Positions 8,891 to 17,224 of a DNA stretch of 34,210 bases are shown piece after piece. Numbering within the stretch: position 1 is the first letter of the stretch; each line of letters starts with the position of its first letter. Under the pieces are notes generated by a model. That model was given only the letters and a program-made list of their open reading frames with translations. It did not search any database and was not told the DNA's origin. Position numbers and translations under genes: made by a program. Location of the stretch: NCBI GenBank assembly GCA_018267195.1, contig JAFDYY010000033.1, forward strand, positions 1 through 34,210, in the 5' to 3' direction. The stretch comes from Bacteroidota bacterium (GTDB lineage: Bacteria; Bacteroidota; Bacteroidia; Cytophagales; Cyclobacteriaceae).

Positions 8891-9490
8891 TTACACATTT
8901 GAGCCCGAATCGAGTTCTTTATGCAGAAAAGATAAAAACTGTTTCATGGCTTGGGCCCGGTGGCTGATGGAATTTTTTTCTGCTAAATCCATTTCGGCCA
9001 ATGTTTGAGTAGCTCCGGCAGGTAAAAAAACGGGGTCATACCCAAACCCATTTACGCCACGGGGTCTATCTGTTATCTCTCCTTTCAGGATTCCTTCAAA
9101 TTGCCAAATTTTCTGTGCCGCGCTTACTAACGTAATTACCGTAATAAAGCGGGCCGACCGGTTCGCTACTCCTTTCAGGTTATGCAGCAACAACGCAACA
9201 TTATCCTGATCACTTTTTTGAGGGCCTGCATAAAACGCAGAGTCCACACCGGGCGCACCTTGAAGCGCCTCTACTTCCAGGCCGGAGTCATCGGCAAAAC
9301 AGGCCACACCGTATTTAGCAAAAACATACTCTGCCTTCTGGTGCGAGTTGCCGGCAATGGTTCCGGTAGTTTCAGGCAATTCTTCAGTGCACCCAATCTC
9401 AGCTAAACTAAGCAAACCGTATGGGCTGCCAAGCATACTTTTTATTTCTTCCAGCTTATGCCGATTGTGGGTGGCAAAACAAAGTTTCAT
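8891..9490 (-). CDS. rdgB: Non-canonical purine NTP pyrophosphatase (RdgB/HAM1)
   Basis: This 199-aa protein shows the complete HAM1 signature: FATHNRHKLEEIKSML at the N terminus (the T/S-x-N-x-x-K nucleotide loop), ADDSGLEVEALQGAPGVDSAFYAG in the middle (catalytic Asp region and substrate pocket) and GFGYDPVFLP plus EKNSISHRAQA near the C terminus. The family hydrolyses ITP, dITP and XTP to monophosphates and keeps them out of DNA and RNA. It follows the third FKBP gene by 3 nt and precedes udk by 23 nt on the same strand. ATG at 9490 matches the usual start of the family. Confidence 0.95.
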   Translation of the reverse strand: MKLCFATHNRHKLEEIKSMLGSPYGLLSLAEIGCTEELPETTGTIAGNSHQKAEYVFAKYGVACFADDSGLEVEALQGAPGVDSAFYAGPQKSDQDNVALLLHNLKGVANRSARFITVITLVSAAQKIWQFEGILKGEITDRPRGVNGFGYDPVFLPAGATQTLAEMDLAEKNSISHRAQAMKQFLSFLHKELDSGSNV

Positions 9491-9493
9491 GCC

Positions 9494-10384
9494 TTAATGA
9501 TGAATTACTTTAACAAGTTTAATCTGGTACACCAAATTGGTATTAGCCGGAATGCCTATGGTGCCTATGCCTCCGTAGCCATAGCCGGAAGGGATAAGCA
9601 ACGTGGCAAACGACCCTTCTTTTAATTGCGGAATTATATTTCTCCAGCCGTTGATCTGCGACTTCAAACTTAGCTTCACCGGCCTGGGCACGTTTACAAA
9701 AAGGGTATCGGCATACAACGCCCTCCCCTTATAGGTAACCACGATCGAATCATTCAATACCGGCAAACTACCGGTGCCCAGCGTATCTACATAATAAGGC
9801 AAATTGGTATTTTGATTATAAACTGTTTTCTGGGCTGCTTTTAACGAGTCTGAAATTTTAGTAAGGTAAGTATTGATGGTGCTTACATCGGATGCCAACT
9901 GAGTTCCTTTTACAAAATTTACTTTAACAGCATAGACCAAATTAGAATTGGGTGCTATGTTGTTGTGTGCCGTGGTGCCGAAAGCCAACCCGGAAGGAAT
10001 ATAAATGCGCCCGGTGCTGCCAACGGGAAAAAGCGGGAGTGACACCTGCATGCCCGCAATAACGGATGAAAGCAATACCGTTATACCGCTATTCTGATCT
10101 ACTACCGTTTCGGAAGGAATGGATTGCGCTATGTATGAAATGTTAACCGAATCGGTAAGCACGGGCAACACCCCGAGGCCAACCGAATCCAGCAGAAACC
10201 AAGCTCCTGCCTTTAGTTTCTGTGCCTTAATATTTTTCTGAAGCAGGTAGCTGCTAATAGAAATCGTATCGGCCTTAAATTGTGCTTTGGCCGAAATAAC
10301 ATTGTCCTTCAGGCACGAGGCACATACCATGGAAAATATAATTCCCAACCCAATTATTATTTTTGATCGGGATGCGGCAATCAA
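9494..10384 (-). CDS. Lipoprotein with two FKBP-like domains (third of the cluster)
   Basis: The start is TTG 10384 within a TTGA overlap with the upstream gene; an in-frame TAA directly upstream excludes any earlier start. An N-terminal hydrophobic stretch ends in CASC (C24), an imperfect lipobox, suggesting a lipid-anchored envelope protein. Two FKBP-type units follow: about residues 39-160 and 165-294. Each begins with a D-x-x-x-I-x-x-YL helix, then a G-x-G turn and an IPSGxxxG strand (IPSGLAFG; IPSGYGYG) and a final NxNLVY strand. The canonical FD pair and VIxGW are altered (TVVDQ and VIAGM in unit 1; INGW is kept in unit 2), so prolyl-isomerase activity may be weak. It belongs to a tandem of three related genes. 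Confidence 0.8.
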   Translation of the reverse strand: MIAASRSKIIIGLGIIFSMVCASCLKDNVISAKAQFKADTISISSYLLQKNIKAQKLKAGAWFLLDSVGLGVLPVLTDSVNISYIAQSIPSETVVDQNSGITVLLSSVIAGMQVSLPLFPVGSTGRIYIPSGLAFGTTAHNNIAPNSNLVYAVKVNFVKGTQLASDVSTINTYLTKISDSLKAAQKTVYNQNTNLPYYVDTLGTGSLPVLNDSIVVTYKGRALYADTLFVNVPRPVKLSLKSQINGWRNIIPQLKEGSFATLLIPSGYGYGGIGTIGIPANTNLVYQIKLVKVIHH

Positions 10385-11235
10385 TTAGAATTAACTTTTG
10401 ATAGCTTAATGGTAAACACCATATTGGCATTGGCCGGTATGGTTCCTTGCTGGTAGGGACCATAGCCCAGGCTCGAAGGCACATACAGTGTGCAGGCTGA
10501 ACCTTCATTCATTTTTACCAGCATAATTTGCCAGCCGGGAATCAAATCAGAAACTGTCAGGTTTATTCCATTTCGTTGATCTACAATAGCTCCGGTACTC
10601 AATACCTTTGCCGTATAATCCACCGTAACATTGCTGGTAAGCGAAGGAATGGGCCCCGCCCCCAATGTGTTAAAGGTGTAGCGGATGCCGCTCACATCTT
10701 TTAATGTTGAGATAGAATTATTTCGCAGGTACGTACCAATGGTGGCCGTATCGGCCAGTAATTGATTGTCTTTTACCGACCATAAATTAAACGACAAGAT
10801 AATGGGGGCCGGGTTGGCCATAGTCTTTGTGCCGATTCCATTATTAACATAATACCCCGGAATAAAAATGCGCCCTTTGCTCCCGGCCTGAAACTGCGGA
10901 AACGCATACCTTGCCCCAACAACAAAACTGCTGGCGGGTGCTACCACGGGCGTGCTGGCCTGCTCTATTACATTACCATTTGCCAGAAGGCGGGTAGTAT
11001 AGGTTATTTTTATGGTATCGTTAAAAACCGGCCGTATCCCGGTGGCGGCCGAATCGATTATAAACCAAATGCCCTGGTTAATAATCGTAGCACGAATATT
11101 ATTCTGCTTTAAATACGAGTGAATAGCCGCGGTATCCTGCGTGTATTGGGAAAGGGTTTGTGTAAGATGTGAAGGCGTAAGCGAACACGAACAGCACACC
11201 ACCACTAAAACCCAAAAGCTAAAATAGTTCTTCAT
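10381..11235 (-). CDS. Lipoprotein with two FKBP-like domains (second of the cluster)
   Basis: ATG 11235 (284 aa) is preferred over GTG 11244 because it gives a clean signal sequence, MKNYFSFWVLVVVCCSC, ending in likely lipid-modified cysteines. Unit 1 (about residues 35-150) starts DTAAIHSYLKQNNI and lacks FKBP hallmarks: the FD and GW positions read VIEQ and YAF. Unit 2 (about residues 157-283) starts DTATIGTYLRNNSI and keeps DLIPGW, VPSSLGYG and IPANANMVF, though the FDSS position reads IVDQ. The design is the same as in the next gene, which it overlaps by four bases, pointing to gene duplication. A periplasmic or outer-membrane folding or scaffold role is inference. Confidence 0.8.
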   Translation of the reverse strand: MKNYFSFWVLVVVCCSCSLTPSHLTQTLSQYTQDTAAIHSYLKQNNIRATIINQGIWFIIDSAATGIRPVFNDTIKITYTTRLLANGNVIEQASTPVVAPASSFVVGARYAFPQFQAGSKGRIFIPGYYVNNGIGTKTMANPAPIILSFNLWSVKDNQLLADTATIGTYLRNNSISTLKDVSGIRYTFNTLGAGPIPSLTSNVTVDYTAKVLSTGAIVDQRNGINLTVSDLIPGWQIMLVKMNEGSACTLYVPSSLGYGPYQQGTIPANANMVFTIKLSKVNSN

Positions 11236-11261
11236 AGAATACACGTATGCTACTTCGCTGC

Positions 11262-12179
11262 TTACTTAATGTCAACCACTTCCATATCGAATACCAAAAT
11301 GGAGTTGGGTTTAATATCGGGACCGGCTTGCCGGCTTCCATAGGCCAGTGAAGAAGGAATATATACCGTTACTTTCATTCCTTTGTTCATGAGTTGCAGC
11401 ATTTCGTCCCAGCCTTTAATGACCGAACCCTGTCCTACCATAACACCATAGGGTTCGTACTTTCTTCCCTGTTGGTAAAGGTTTTCGCGTTTGGCTACCG
11501 ACTCTATGCTGGTATCAAAATATTTTCCGTCCAGTACATGGCCGGCATAATTTACTTTGGCCGTTTGGGCCTGTTTGGTATTTTCTCCTTTGCCCGGTTG
11601 GGTAATAATGTAACGCAAGCCGGAGGCTGTTTTTTTAGCAGCTATATTTTTTTCTTTTAAGTAGGTATCAATCAGCACCGTGTCTTTTCCAAGTTGCTCT
11701 TGTTGTTCTTTTAAGGCTTTCTCGTTTTGTTTAGCCACCATTTCTTCTCTGAACTTCATAAACTGGGCACTGTCTAACACATCTACCACACCAAAATAAA
11801 AGCTGAAGTTGGAGGTAGAATCCACTTTGGGTGGGATGGGCTGATGAAACGAGTTCTTGAAAATTTCGCGGGCACTTACCTGGAAAGTAACACTGTCGCC
11901 TTTAGTAAGCATGCCCACTACTTCCAATACTTTATCTCCGGGGCGGTTAGCCTGGTTTTTTTGCATGATGAGCGGGTAAGGGTTTTTACGCGAATCGTTC
12001 CACACCGAATCTTTTCCATCTTTAAACATGAAGTTCATGATTAAAAAGTTTTTAGCCGGCACTTCCTTTCCATCTCCTTTTCGGATCACATTAAATTTTT
12101 GGCCGGAAGCGGTTTCGCGCTGGTGAGAGCATGAAACAAGCAATAAAGAAACAGCAGAAGCGAAAATCAGGTTTTTCAT
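11262..12179 (-). CDS. FKBP-type peptidyl-prolyl isomerase lipoprotein
   Basis: The 305-aa product has a good lipobox, LVSC (C17), so it should be a lipoprotein. Residues 27-145 form a degenerate FKBP-like domain (FNVIRKGDG start, DSVW in place of the FD region). Residues 150-175 are charged and helical. The last 120 residues form a near-canonical FKBP domain: VNYAGHVLDGKYFDTS, GSVIKGWDEMLQLMNKG, IPSSLAYG and NSILVFDMEVVDI hold the expected Tyr, Phe, Asp, Val-Ile, Trp and Tyr positions. It should catalyse proline cis-trans isomerisation on exported proteins. It lies 11 nt after nrnA and is followed by two double-FKBP paralogues. Confidence 0.9.
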   Translation of the reverse strand: MKNLIFASAVSLLLVSCSHQRETASGQKFNVIRKGDGKEVPAKNFLIMNFMFKDGKDSVWNDSRKNPYPLIMQKNQANRPGDKVLEVVGMLTKGDSVTFQVSAREIFKNSFHQPIPPKVDSTSNFSFYFGVVDVLDSAQFMKFREEMVAKQNEKALKEQQEQLGKDTVLIDTYLKEKNIAAKKTASGLRYIITQPGKGENTKQAQTAKVNYAGHVLDGKYFDTSIESVAKRENLYQQGRKYEPYGVMVGQGSVIKGWDEMLQLMNKGMKVTVYIPSSLAYGSRQAGPDIKPNSILVFDMEVVDIK

Positions 12180-12190
12180 TAGTAATTGTA

Positions 12191-13216
12191 TTAAGAATTG
12201 TGGGTTAAACTTTCTTGGTAAAGAGGTAATAAGTCGAGAAATTTTTTTAAAGTCTGTTCTAATGATAATTTCGATGAACCACCCGCTGCATTTTTATGAC
12301 CTCCGCCATTAAAATGTTTCCGGGCCAGGTCGTTTACCGAAAAATCGCCCAAAGATCGAAAAGAAATTTTAATTTCTTCACCCCGGTCGTACATCAGCGC
12401 AGCCAACCGAATACCTTTAATCGATAAACCGTAATTTACCAGGCCTTCCATATCGCCCGTTTGGGCATTAAACATTTTCAGGTCTGCCTGCGAAATAGTA
12501 ATGTAAGCGGTGCTGCTTTCGGGGAGAACGACTAAATTTTTATAAAGTGCATACCCAATCAGTTTCAATCGCGAAGGCGTATTTACATCATAAATAAGCC
12601 GGGCTATTTCGCTGGGGTTTGCCCCGAGTGCAATGAGTTCGCTGGCTAAAGCCATCTCGCGGGCGGTGGTATTATTATGCCTAAAACTGCCGGTGTCGGT
12701 CATTAATCCGGCATACAAACAAGTGGCTATGTCTGCATCCACTTCGGGCCGGCCGCCCAGTTCATTGATAAGTTCAAAAACCAATTGGGCCGTAGAGGCG
12801 GCCTGCACACTCCATTTTTTAAAATGGGCAAACGGCTCGGGTTCTAAATGGTGGTCTATCATTACCTTTTTAGCCGGGGCCATTTTTACTATTTCGGCTA
12901 AATCGTGAATACGGGCGAGGCTGGAGAAATCAAGGCAAAAAATTATTTCTGCTTCCTGAAAAGCCCGGGTGGCTTTCTTCATCGGTTCCTCTGTTTTTTT
13001 AGACAGTGCAATTACTTCGCCCGACCCCGGAAGCCACTCTAAAAACTCCGGGAAATCGCTGGGGGTAACTACGGCTACGGCATGTCCTTTTTTTTTCAGA
13101 TACCGGCTCAGTCCCAGCGAAGAGCCCAACGCATCGGCATCGGGCTTAAAATGGGTAACGATGGCAATCCGTTTAGAAGAGGCCAGTAACGCTTTGAGGT
13201 CGGCTAAATTTTCCAT
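12191..13216 (-). CDS. nrnA: DHH-family nanoRNase / pAp phosphatase
   Basis: ATG 13216 (341 aa) is chosen; a TTG at 13228 would add only four residues. The DHH motifs are complete: THFKPDADALGSS (motif I), CLDFSSLARI (motif II), MIDHHLEP (the DHH motif) and LMTDTGSFRHNNT (motif IV). The C-terminal DHHA1 domain carries FNGGGHKNAAGG, the RNA/nucleotide-binding GGGH signature. The family degrades 2-5 nt RNAs and dephosphorylates pAp to AMP. It is the first gene of the long minus-strand run and diverges from ndk across 127 bases. I found no good promoter box for this strand in that interval. Confidence 0.92.
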   Translation of the reverse strand: MENLADLKALLASSKRIAIVTHFKPDADALGSSLGLSRYLKKKGHAVAVVTPSDFPEFLEWLPGSGEVIALSKKTEEPMKKATRAFQEAEIIFCLDFSSLARIHDLAEIVKMAPAKKVMIDHHLEPEPFAHFKKWSVQAASTAQLVFELINELGGRPEVDADIATCLYAGLMTDTGSFRHNNTTAREMALASELIALGANPSEIARLIYDVNTPSRLKLIGYALYKNLVVLPESSTAYITISQADLKMFNAQTGDMEGLVNYGLSIKGIRLAALMYDRGEEIKISFRSLGDFSVNDLARKHFNGGGHKNAAGGSSKLSLEQTLKKFLDLLPLYQESLTHNS

Positions 13217-13281
13217 GAAAGAGGGCAAAAATGATACTTTTTATTGGAAGCACCTAACTCAAAAAATTGATTGCCACTACC

Positions 13282-13313
13282 TTGCTAAGCTCCCTTCTAA
13301 AAAGTTACTTTTG
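13282..13313 (+). promoter_or_regulatory. Bacteroidota-type promoter for ndk
   Basis: A TTG (13282-13284) and TACTTTTG (13306-13313, fits TAnnTTTG) are separated by 21 bases, as expected for the -33 and -7 boxes used by the primary sigma factor of Bacteroidota. The predicted transcription start is about 13318, leaving a leader of about 25 nt before the ndk ATG at 13344. Confidence 0.65.
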
Positions 13314-13343
13314 CGGCCAATTATTCATATTTAATTATTTACA

Positions 13344-13763
13344 ATGGCAACTAACCGAACTTTTACCATGATTAAGCCGGATGCGGTAGCAGCTGGCAAT
13401 ACGGGGGCAATTTCTAAAATGATTGAAGAAGCCGGCTTCCGCATCGTGGCGATGAAAAAAACTAAACTGAGTGCCGAACTGGCCGGCCAGTTTTATGAGA
13501 TACATAAAGAGCGTCCCTTCTATGGCGAGCTATGCAAATACATGTCGTCCGGACCGATTGTGCCCATGATCTTAGAAAAAGAGAATGCCGTGGAGGATTT
13601 CCGAAAACTGATTGGGGCTACCGACCCAAAAAAAGCAGCCCCCGGCACCATCCGTGCATTGTTTGCCAAATCCATTGATGCCAACGCCATTCATGGGTCT
13701 GATTCCGATGCCAATGCTGAGATCGAAGGAAATTTTTTCTTTTCACAATTTGAGCGCTTATAA
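13344..13763 (+). CDS. ndk: Nucleoside diphosphate kinase
   Basis: The 139-aa protein has the full-length NDK fold: [10 protein letters not shown] at the N terminus, [17 protein letters not shown] in the middle, and [20 protein letters not shown] at the C terminus with the catalytic phospho-histidine H117. It transfers gamma-phosphate between nucleoside triphosphates and diphosphates in the cytoplasm. It is probably expressed from its own promoter (13282-13313). The next gene, gcvP, starts about 100 bases downstream without a clear terminator between. Confidence 0.97.
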   Translation: MATNRTFTMIKPDAVAAGNTGAISKMIEEAGFRIVAMKKTKLSAELAGQFYEIHKERPFYGELCKYMSSGPIVPMILEKENAVEDFRKLIGATDPKKAAPGTIRALFAKSIDANAIHGSDSDANAEIEGNFFFSQFERL

Positions 13764-13864
13764 TTTTTGTCTCCGGCTGTCGGCTTACAGGCTCTTCTAA
13801 AACCGGTAAACCGGCACTCGGAACATTTTTTTACTGTACCTCTTCACCATCCGCAACGATCCTT

Positions 13865-16729
13865 ATGAAAATTGATCCTTTCTACTCCGAAAAATTTGAA
13901 GCCCGCCACAATGCACCCGATGCACGGCAGATAGAAGACATGCTCCGCACCGTAAACGCCCAATCGGTGGACGAACTTATTGAGCAAACCGTTCCGTCTG
14001 CTATTCGGCTTAAAAAGCCATTGAATTTGCCTGCGGCCCAATCGGAGCATGAGTTTCTACATCATTTCAAAAAAATCATTTCCAAAAACAAAATTTATAA
14101 GTCGTACATCGGAATGGGGTATTACCCTTGCTTTACACCTAATGTAATCCTGCGAAATATTTTAGAAAACCCGGGGTGGTACACCGCCTACACACCTTAC
14201 CAGGCTGAAATTGCTCAGGGCCGTATGGAGGCACTCATCAATTTTCAAACACTGGTAATGGACCTCACCGGAATGGAAATTGCCAACGCTTCGTTGCTGG
14301 ATGAAGCCACCGCAGCAGCCGAAGCCCTGCACTTGCTTCATGGTTCAAAAAAAGCAGAAAAGAAAAACGCACATAAGTTTTTTATAGACCAAAATACATT
14401 TCCGCAAGTAATCGATTTACTAAAGACCCGCTCGGCTCCGCTCGGCATCGAACTTGTGATAGGCGACATCGCACAATTAGATGTTACGGATCCCGAATTC
14501 TTTGCCGTCTATATCCAAAATCCCGATAACAACGGAGCCATAAAAGATCTTACCCCTTTTATTGCCTCAGCTCATAACCACAATTTGTTTGTGGTGGTGG
14601 GGTCCGACCTGATGAGTTTGGTACTGATGAAATCACCGGGTGAAATGGGAGCTGACGTGGTGGTGGGTTCCTCGCAACGTTTGGGCGTACCCATGGGTTT
14701 TGGCGGCCCGCACGCGGCCTTCTTTGCCACGAAAGACGAATTTAAACGCCAGATGCCCGGGCGGATCATCGGCATTTCGCAAGATGCCCAAGGTTATCCC
14801 GCCTACCGCATGGCGCTGCAAACCCGCGAGCAGCACATTCGCAGAGAGAAAGCTACCTCTAACATTTGTACGGCCCAGGTACTCCTTTCTGTCATGGCCA
14901 GTATGTATGCGGTTTACCACGGGCCGAAAGGCTTGAAAAAAATAGCCGGCCGAATTCACGGGCTTACCCAATTATTAGAATCCGGTTTGAAAGAATTAGG
15001 TATCCAACAGGTAAATAAAGTTTACTTTGATACTTTAAAGTTGGTGGTAAACGATTCTTCTGTTCTAAAGAAGAAGGCCGAGGAAGCGGAAATCAACTTC
15101 CGGTATTTTTCCAAAACCGAAATCGGGATTTCGCTCAATGAAACTACCACCCCAGAAGAGGTAAACGCCATCCTCCAGATTTTCTCGTCAGCCAAAAAAC
15201 TGCCCGCCCAACAGGGTAAAGAAATAGCTTGGCCGGAAAATTTAGTGAGAACCTCTCCCTTTTTAACACATCCTGTTTTCAATACCCATCATTCTGAGCA
15301 TGAAATGCTGCGCTACATCAAGCGTTTAGAGAATAAAGATTTATCCATGGTGCACTCGATGATCTCGCTCGGCTCCTGCACCATGAAACTCAATGCCACC
15401 ACCGAAATGATTCCGGTTACGTGGCCCGAACTCGGGCAAATCCATCCCTTTGCGCCCACCTCACAAACCGAAGGGTACCAGGAAATGATTACCCATTTCG
15501 AAAACTGGCTAAAAGAAATTACCGGTTTCACGGGGGTATCGTTGCAGCCCAACAGTGGTGCACAAGGCGAATATGCCGGCTTGCTGACTATTCGGGCTTA
15601 TCATGAAAACCATGGCGAAAGCCACCGAAACGTAGCCCTTATTCCGGCCTCGGCCCATGGTACCAACCCGGCCAGTGCCGTCATGGCCGGCATGAACGTA
15701 GTGGTAGTAAAATCGGATGAAGACGGAAAAATTGATGTATCCGATTTAAAAACAAAAGCCGAGCAACACAAGGCTAACCTTTCTTGCCTGATGGTTACCT
15801 ACCCGTCCACACACGGGGTGTTTGAAGAATCTATCATGGACATCTGTGAGGCCATTCATAAAAATGGCGGTCTGGTTTATATGGATGGTGCCAACATGAA
15901 TGCCCAAGTAGGATTAACATCACCCGCTAATATTGGGGCAGACGTATGTCATTTAAACCTGCATAAAACTTTTTGCATCCCGCATGGCGGAGGCGGCCCC
16001 GGCATGGGACCGATCTGTGTAAACGATAAGCTGAAACCATTTCTTCCAGGCCATGCCGTAGTAAAACTCGGAAGCGAAAAGGCCATCCACGCAGTGTCGG
16101 CCGCCCCTTACGGTAGTGCCAGCATCCTTGTCATCTCATACGCCTACATTGCCATGATGGGAGCGGAAGGACTTACCAACGCCACCAAACTGGCTATCCT
16201 CAATGCCAACTATATCAAAGAAAAACTGAGTGGTCATTTCAAAATTTTATATACCGGCACGCAGGGACGCTGTGCCCATGAAATGATTGTGGACTGCCGT
16301 GATTTTAAAAAAGCAGGCATTGAGGTAGAAGACATCGCCAAGCGCCTGATGGATTATGGTTTCCATGCGCCCACGGTTTCGTTCCCTGTGGCCGGTACGT
16401 TGATGATCGAGCCCACAGAAAGTGAGCCGAAAGAAGAACTCGACCGCTTTGTAGAAGCACTGATCGAAATCCGGAATGAAATACGCGAAGTAGAGGAAGG
16501 TAAAGCCGAAAAAGAAAACAACGTATTAAAAAATGCCCCTCATACTGCGGCCGTAGTGATAGCCGATGAGTGGAAGCGACCATACACCCGGCAAAAGGCA
16601 GCTTATCCCTTGCCTTTTGTAAAAGAAGCAAAATTTTGGCCTACCGTAAGCCGGGTAGATAACGCCTATGGCGACCGGAATTTGGTATGCAGTTGCTTGC
16701 CGATGGATGAATATGCTCAACCCTCATAG
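13865..16729 (+). CDS. gcvP: Glycine dehydrogenase (decarboxylating), P-protein
   Basis: This 954-aa protein is the single-chain P-protein of the glycine cleavage system, with N- and C-terminal halves that correspond to the GcvPA and GcvPB subunits of other bacteria. The pyridoxal-phosphate lysine is K701 in [18 protein letters not shown], followed by the glycine-rich loop typical of this family. Other conserved segments are [19 protein letters not shown] near residue 80, [14 protein letters not shown] near residue 505 and [15 protein letters not shown] near residue 600. It decarboxylates glycine and passes the aminomethyl group to the lipoyl H-protein. No gcvH or gcvT is seen here. No strong promoter motif was found in the 101 bases upstream. 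Confidence 0.97.
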   Translation: MKIDPFYSEKFEARHNAPDARQIEDMLRTVNAQSVDELIEQTVPSAIRLKKPLNLPAAQSEHEFLHHFKKIISKNKIYKSYIGMGYYPCFTPNVILRNILENPGWYTAYTPYQAEIAQGRMEALINFQTLVMDLTGMEIANASLLDEATAAAEALHLLHGSKKAEKKNAHKFFIDQNTFPQVIDLLKTRSAPLGIELVIGDIAQLDVTDPEFFAVYIQNPDNNGAIKDLTPFIASAHNHNLFVVVGSDLMSLVLMKSPGEMGADVVVGSSQRLGVPMGFGGPHAAFFATKDEFKRQMPGRIIGISQDAQGYPAYRMALQTREQHIRREKATSNICTAQVLLSVMASMYAVYHGPKGLKKIAGRIHGLTQLLESGLKELGIQQVNKVYFDTLKLVVNDSSVLKKKAEEAEINFRYFSKTEIGISLNETTTPEEVNAILQIFSSAKKLPAQQGKEIAWPENLVRTSPFLTHPVFNTHHSEHEMLRYIKRLENKDLSMVHSMISLGSCTMKLNATTEMIPVTWPELGQIHPFAPTSQTEGYQEMITHFENWLKEITGFTGVSLQPNSGAQGEYAGLLTIRAYHENHGESHRNVALIPASAHGTNPASAVMAGMNVVVVKSDEDGKIDVSDLKTKAEQHKANLSCLMVTYPSTHGVFEESIMDICEAIHKNGGLVYMDGANMNAQVGLTSPANIGADVCHLNLHKTFCIPHGGGGPGMGPICVNDKLKPFLPGHAVVKLGSEKAIHAVSAAPYGSASILVISYAYIAMMGAEGLTNATKLAILNANYIKEKLSGHFKILYTGTQGRCAHEMIVDCRDFKKAGIEVEDIAKRLMDYGFHAPTVSFPVAGTLMIEPTESEPKEELDRFVEALIEIRNEIREVEEGKAEKENNVLKNAPHTAAVVIADEWKRPYTRQKAAYPLPFVKEAKFWPTVSRVDNAYGDRNLVCSCLPMDEYAQPS

Positions 16730-16759
16730 TTGCAAATCCGTATCTATTCATTAGTTTTG
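16730..16759 (+). promoter_or_regulatory. Bacteroidota-type promoter upstream of the small membrane protein
   Basis: TTG (16730-16732) and TAGTTTTG (16752-16759) are spaced by 19 bases, an excellent match to the Bacteroidota -33/-7 pattern TTG-N19-TAnnTTTG. The predicted start of transcription lies near 16764, only about 8 nt before the ATG at 16772. It begins exactly after the gcvP stop, so the small gene, and possibly secDF, can be transcribed independently of gcvP. Confidence 0.7.
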
Positions 16760-16771
16760 CACGCTTAGAAA

Positions 16772-17101
16772 ATGAAAGCAAAGCCCATCTATAGAACGTT
16801 ACTTCTCGCCATCGGCCTCTGTGCCGTGCTGGTGATTTTGCTTTCTCATTCCTTTTACAAGGAATCACATCAGGCGGCACCCTCCGAAAAATCGAAAGAC
16901 AAAACGGAGGTAAGCATCCAAACCCCTTCTGAAGTAACTCCACAAGGCCAGATTGGTATTGTAAACGACCAGAATGCAGCCGTAGTAAAAGAGTTGGTTA
17001 CGGATGAGCACAAAAACGAAACCTTTGCCTTTGTCAGAAAAAGTGTAATCGGGTTTTTAAAAACTCTTTTCCGGGTTATCATCTCACCCAACGCCCCGTA
17101 A
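16772..17101 (+). CDS. Unknown small protein with one N-terminal membrane segment
   Basis: I do not recognise this 109-aa protein. Residues 8-28 form one hydrophobic helix after a KAKPIYR start, consistent with a signal anchor. Residues 30-60 are polar, rich in Ser, Lys, Glu and Pro, and look disordered. Residues 60-109 hold a mixed segment with KSVIGFLKTLFRVIISP, possibly an amphipathic helix. It has its own promoter box and lies 123 bases before secDF on the same strand. A role with SecDF or with protein export is possible from position alone, but nothing in the sequence proves it. Confidence 0.6.
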   Translation: MKAKPIYRTLLLAIGLCAVLVILLSHSFYKESHQAAPSEKSKDKTEVSIQTPSEVTPQGQIGIVNDQNAAVVKELVTDEHKNETFAFVRKSVIGFLKTLFRVIISPNAP

Positions 17102-17224
17102 TTTAGTTAGCCGGTTCAATCGTTCGTAGTTATTCGCAGATCGCGGGTAATTTCATGGCTCTGATCATTTTCAGAATCCAATCTTTAAATCAGTAAACTC
17201 TTAAATTTTTAATTTATTTTTTTT

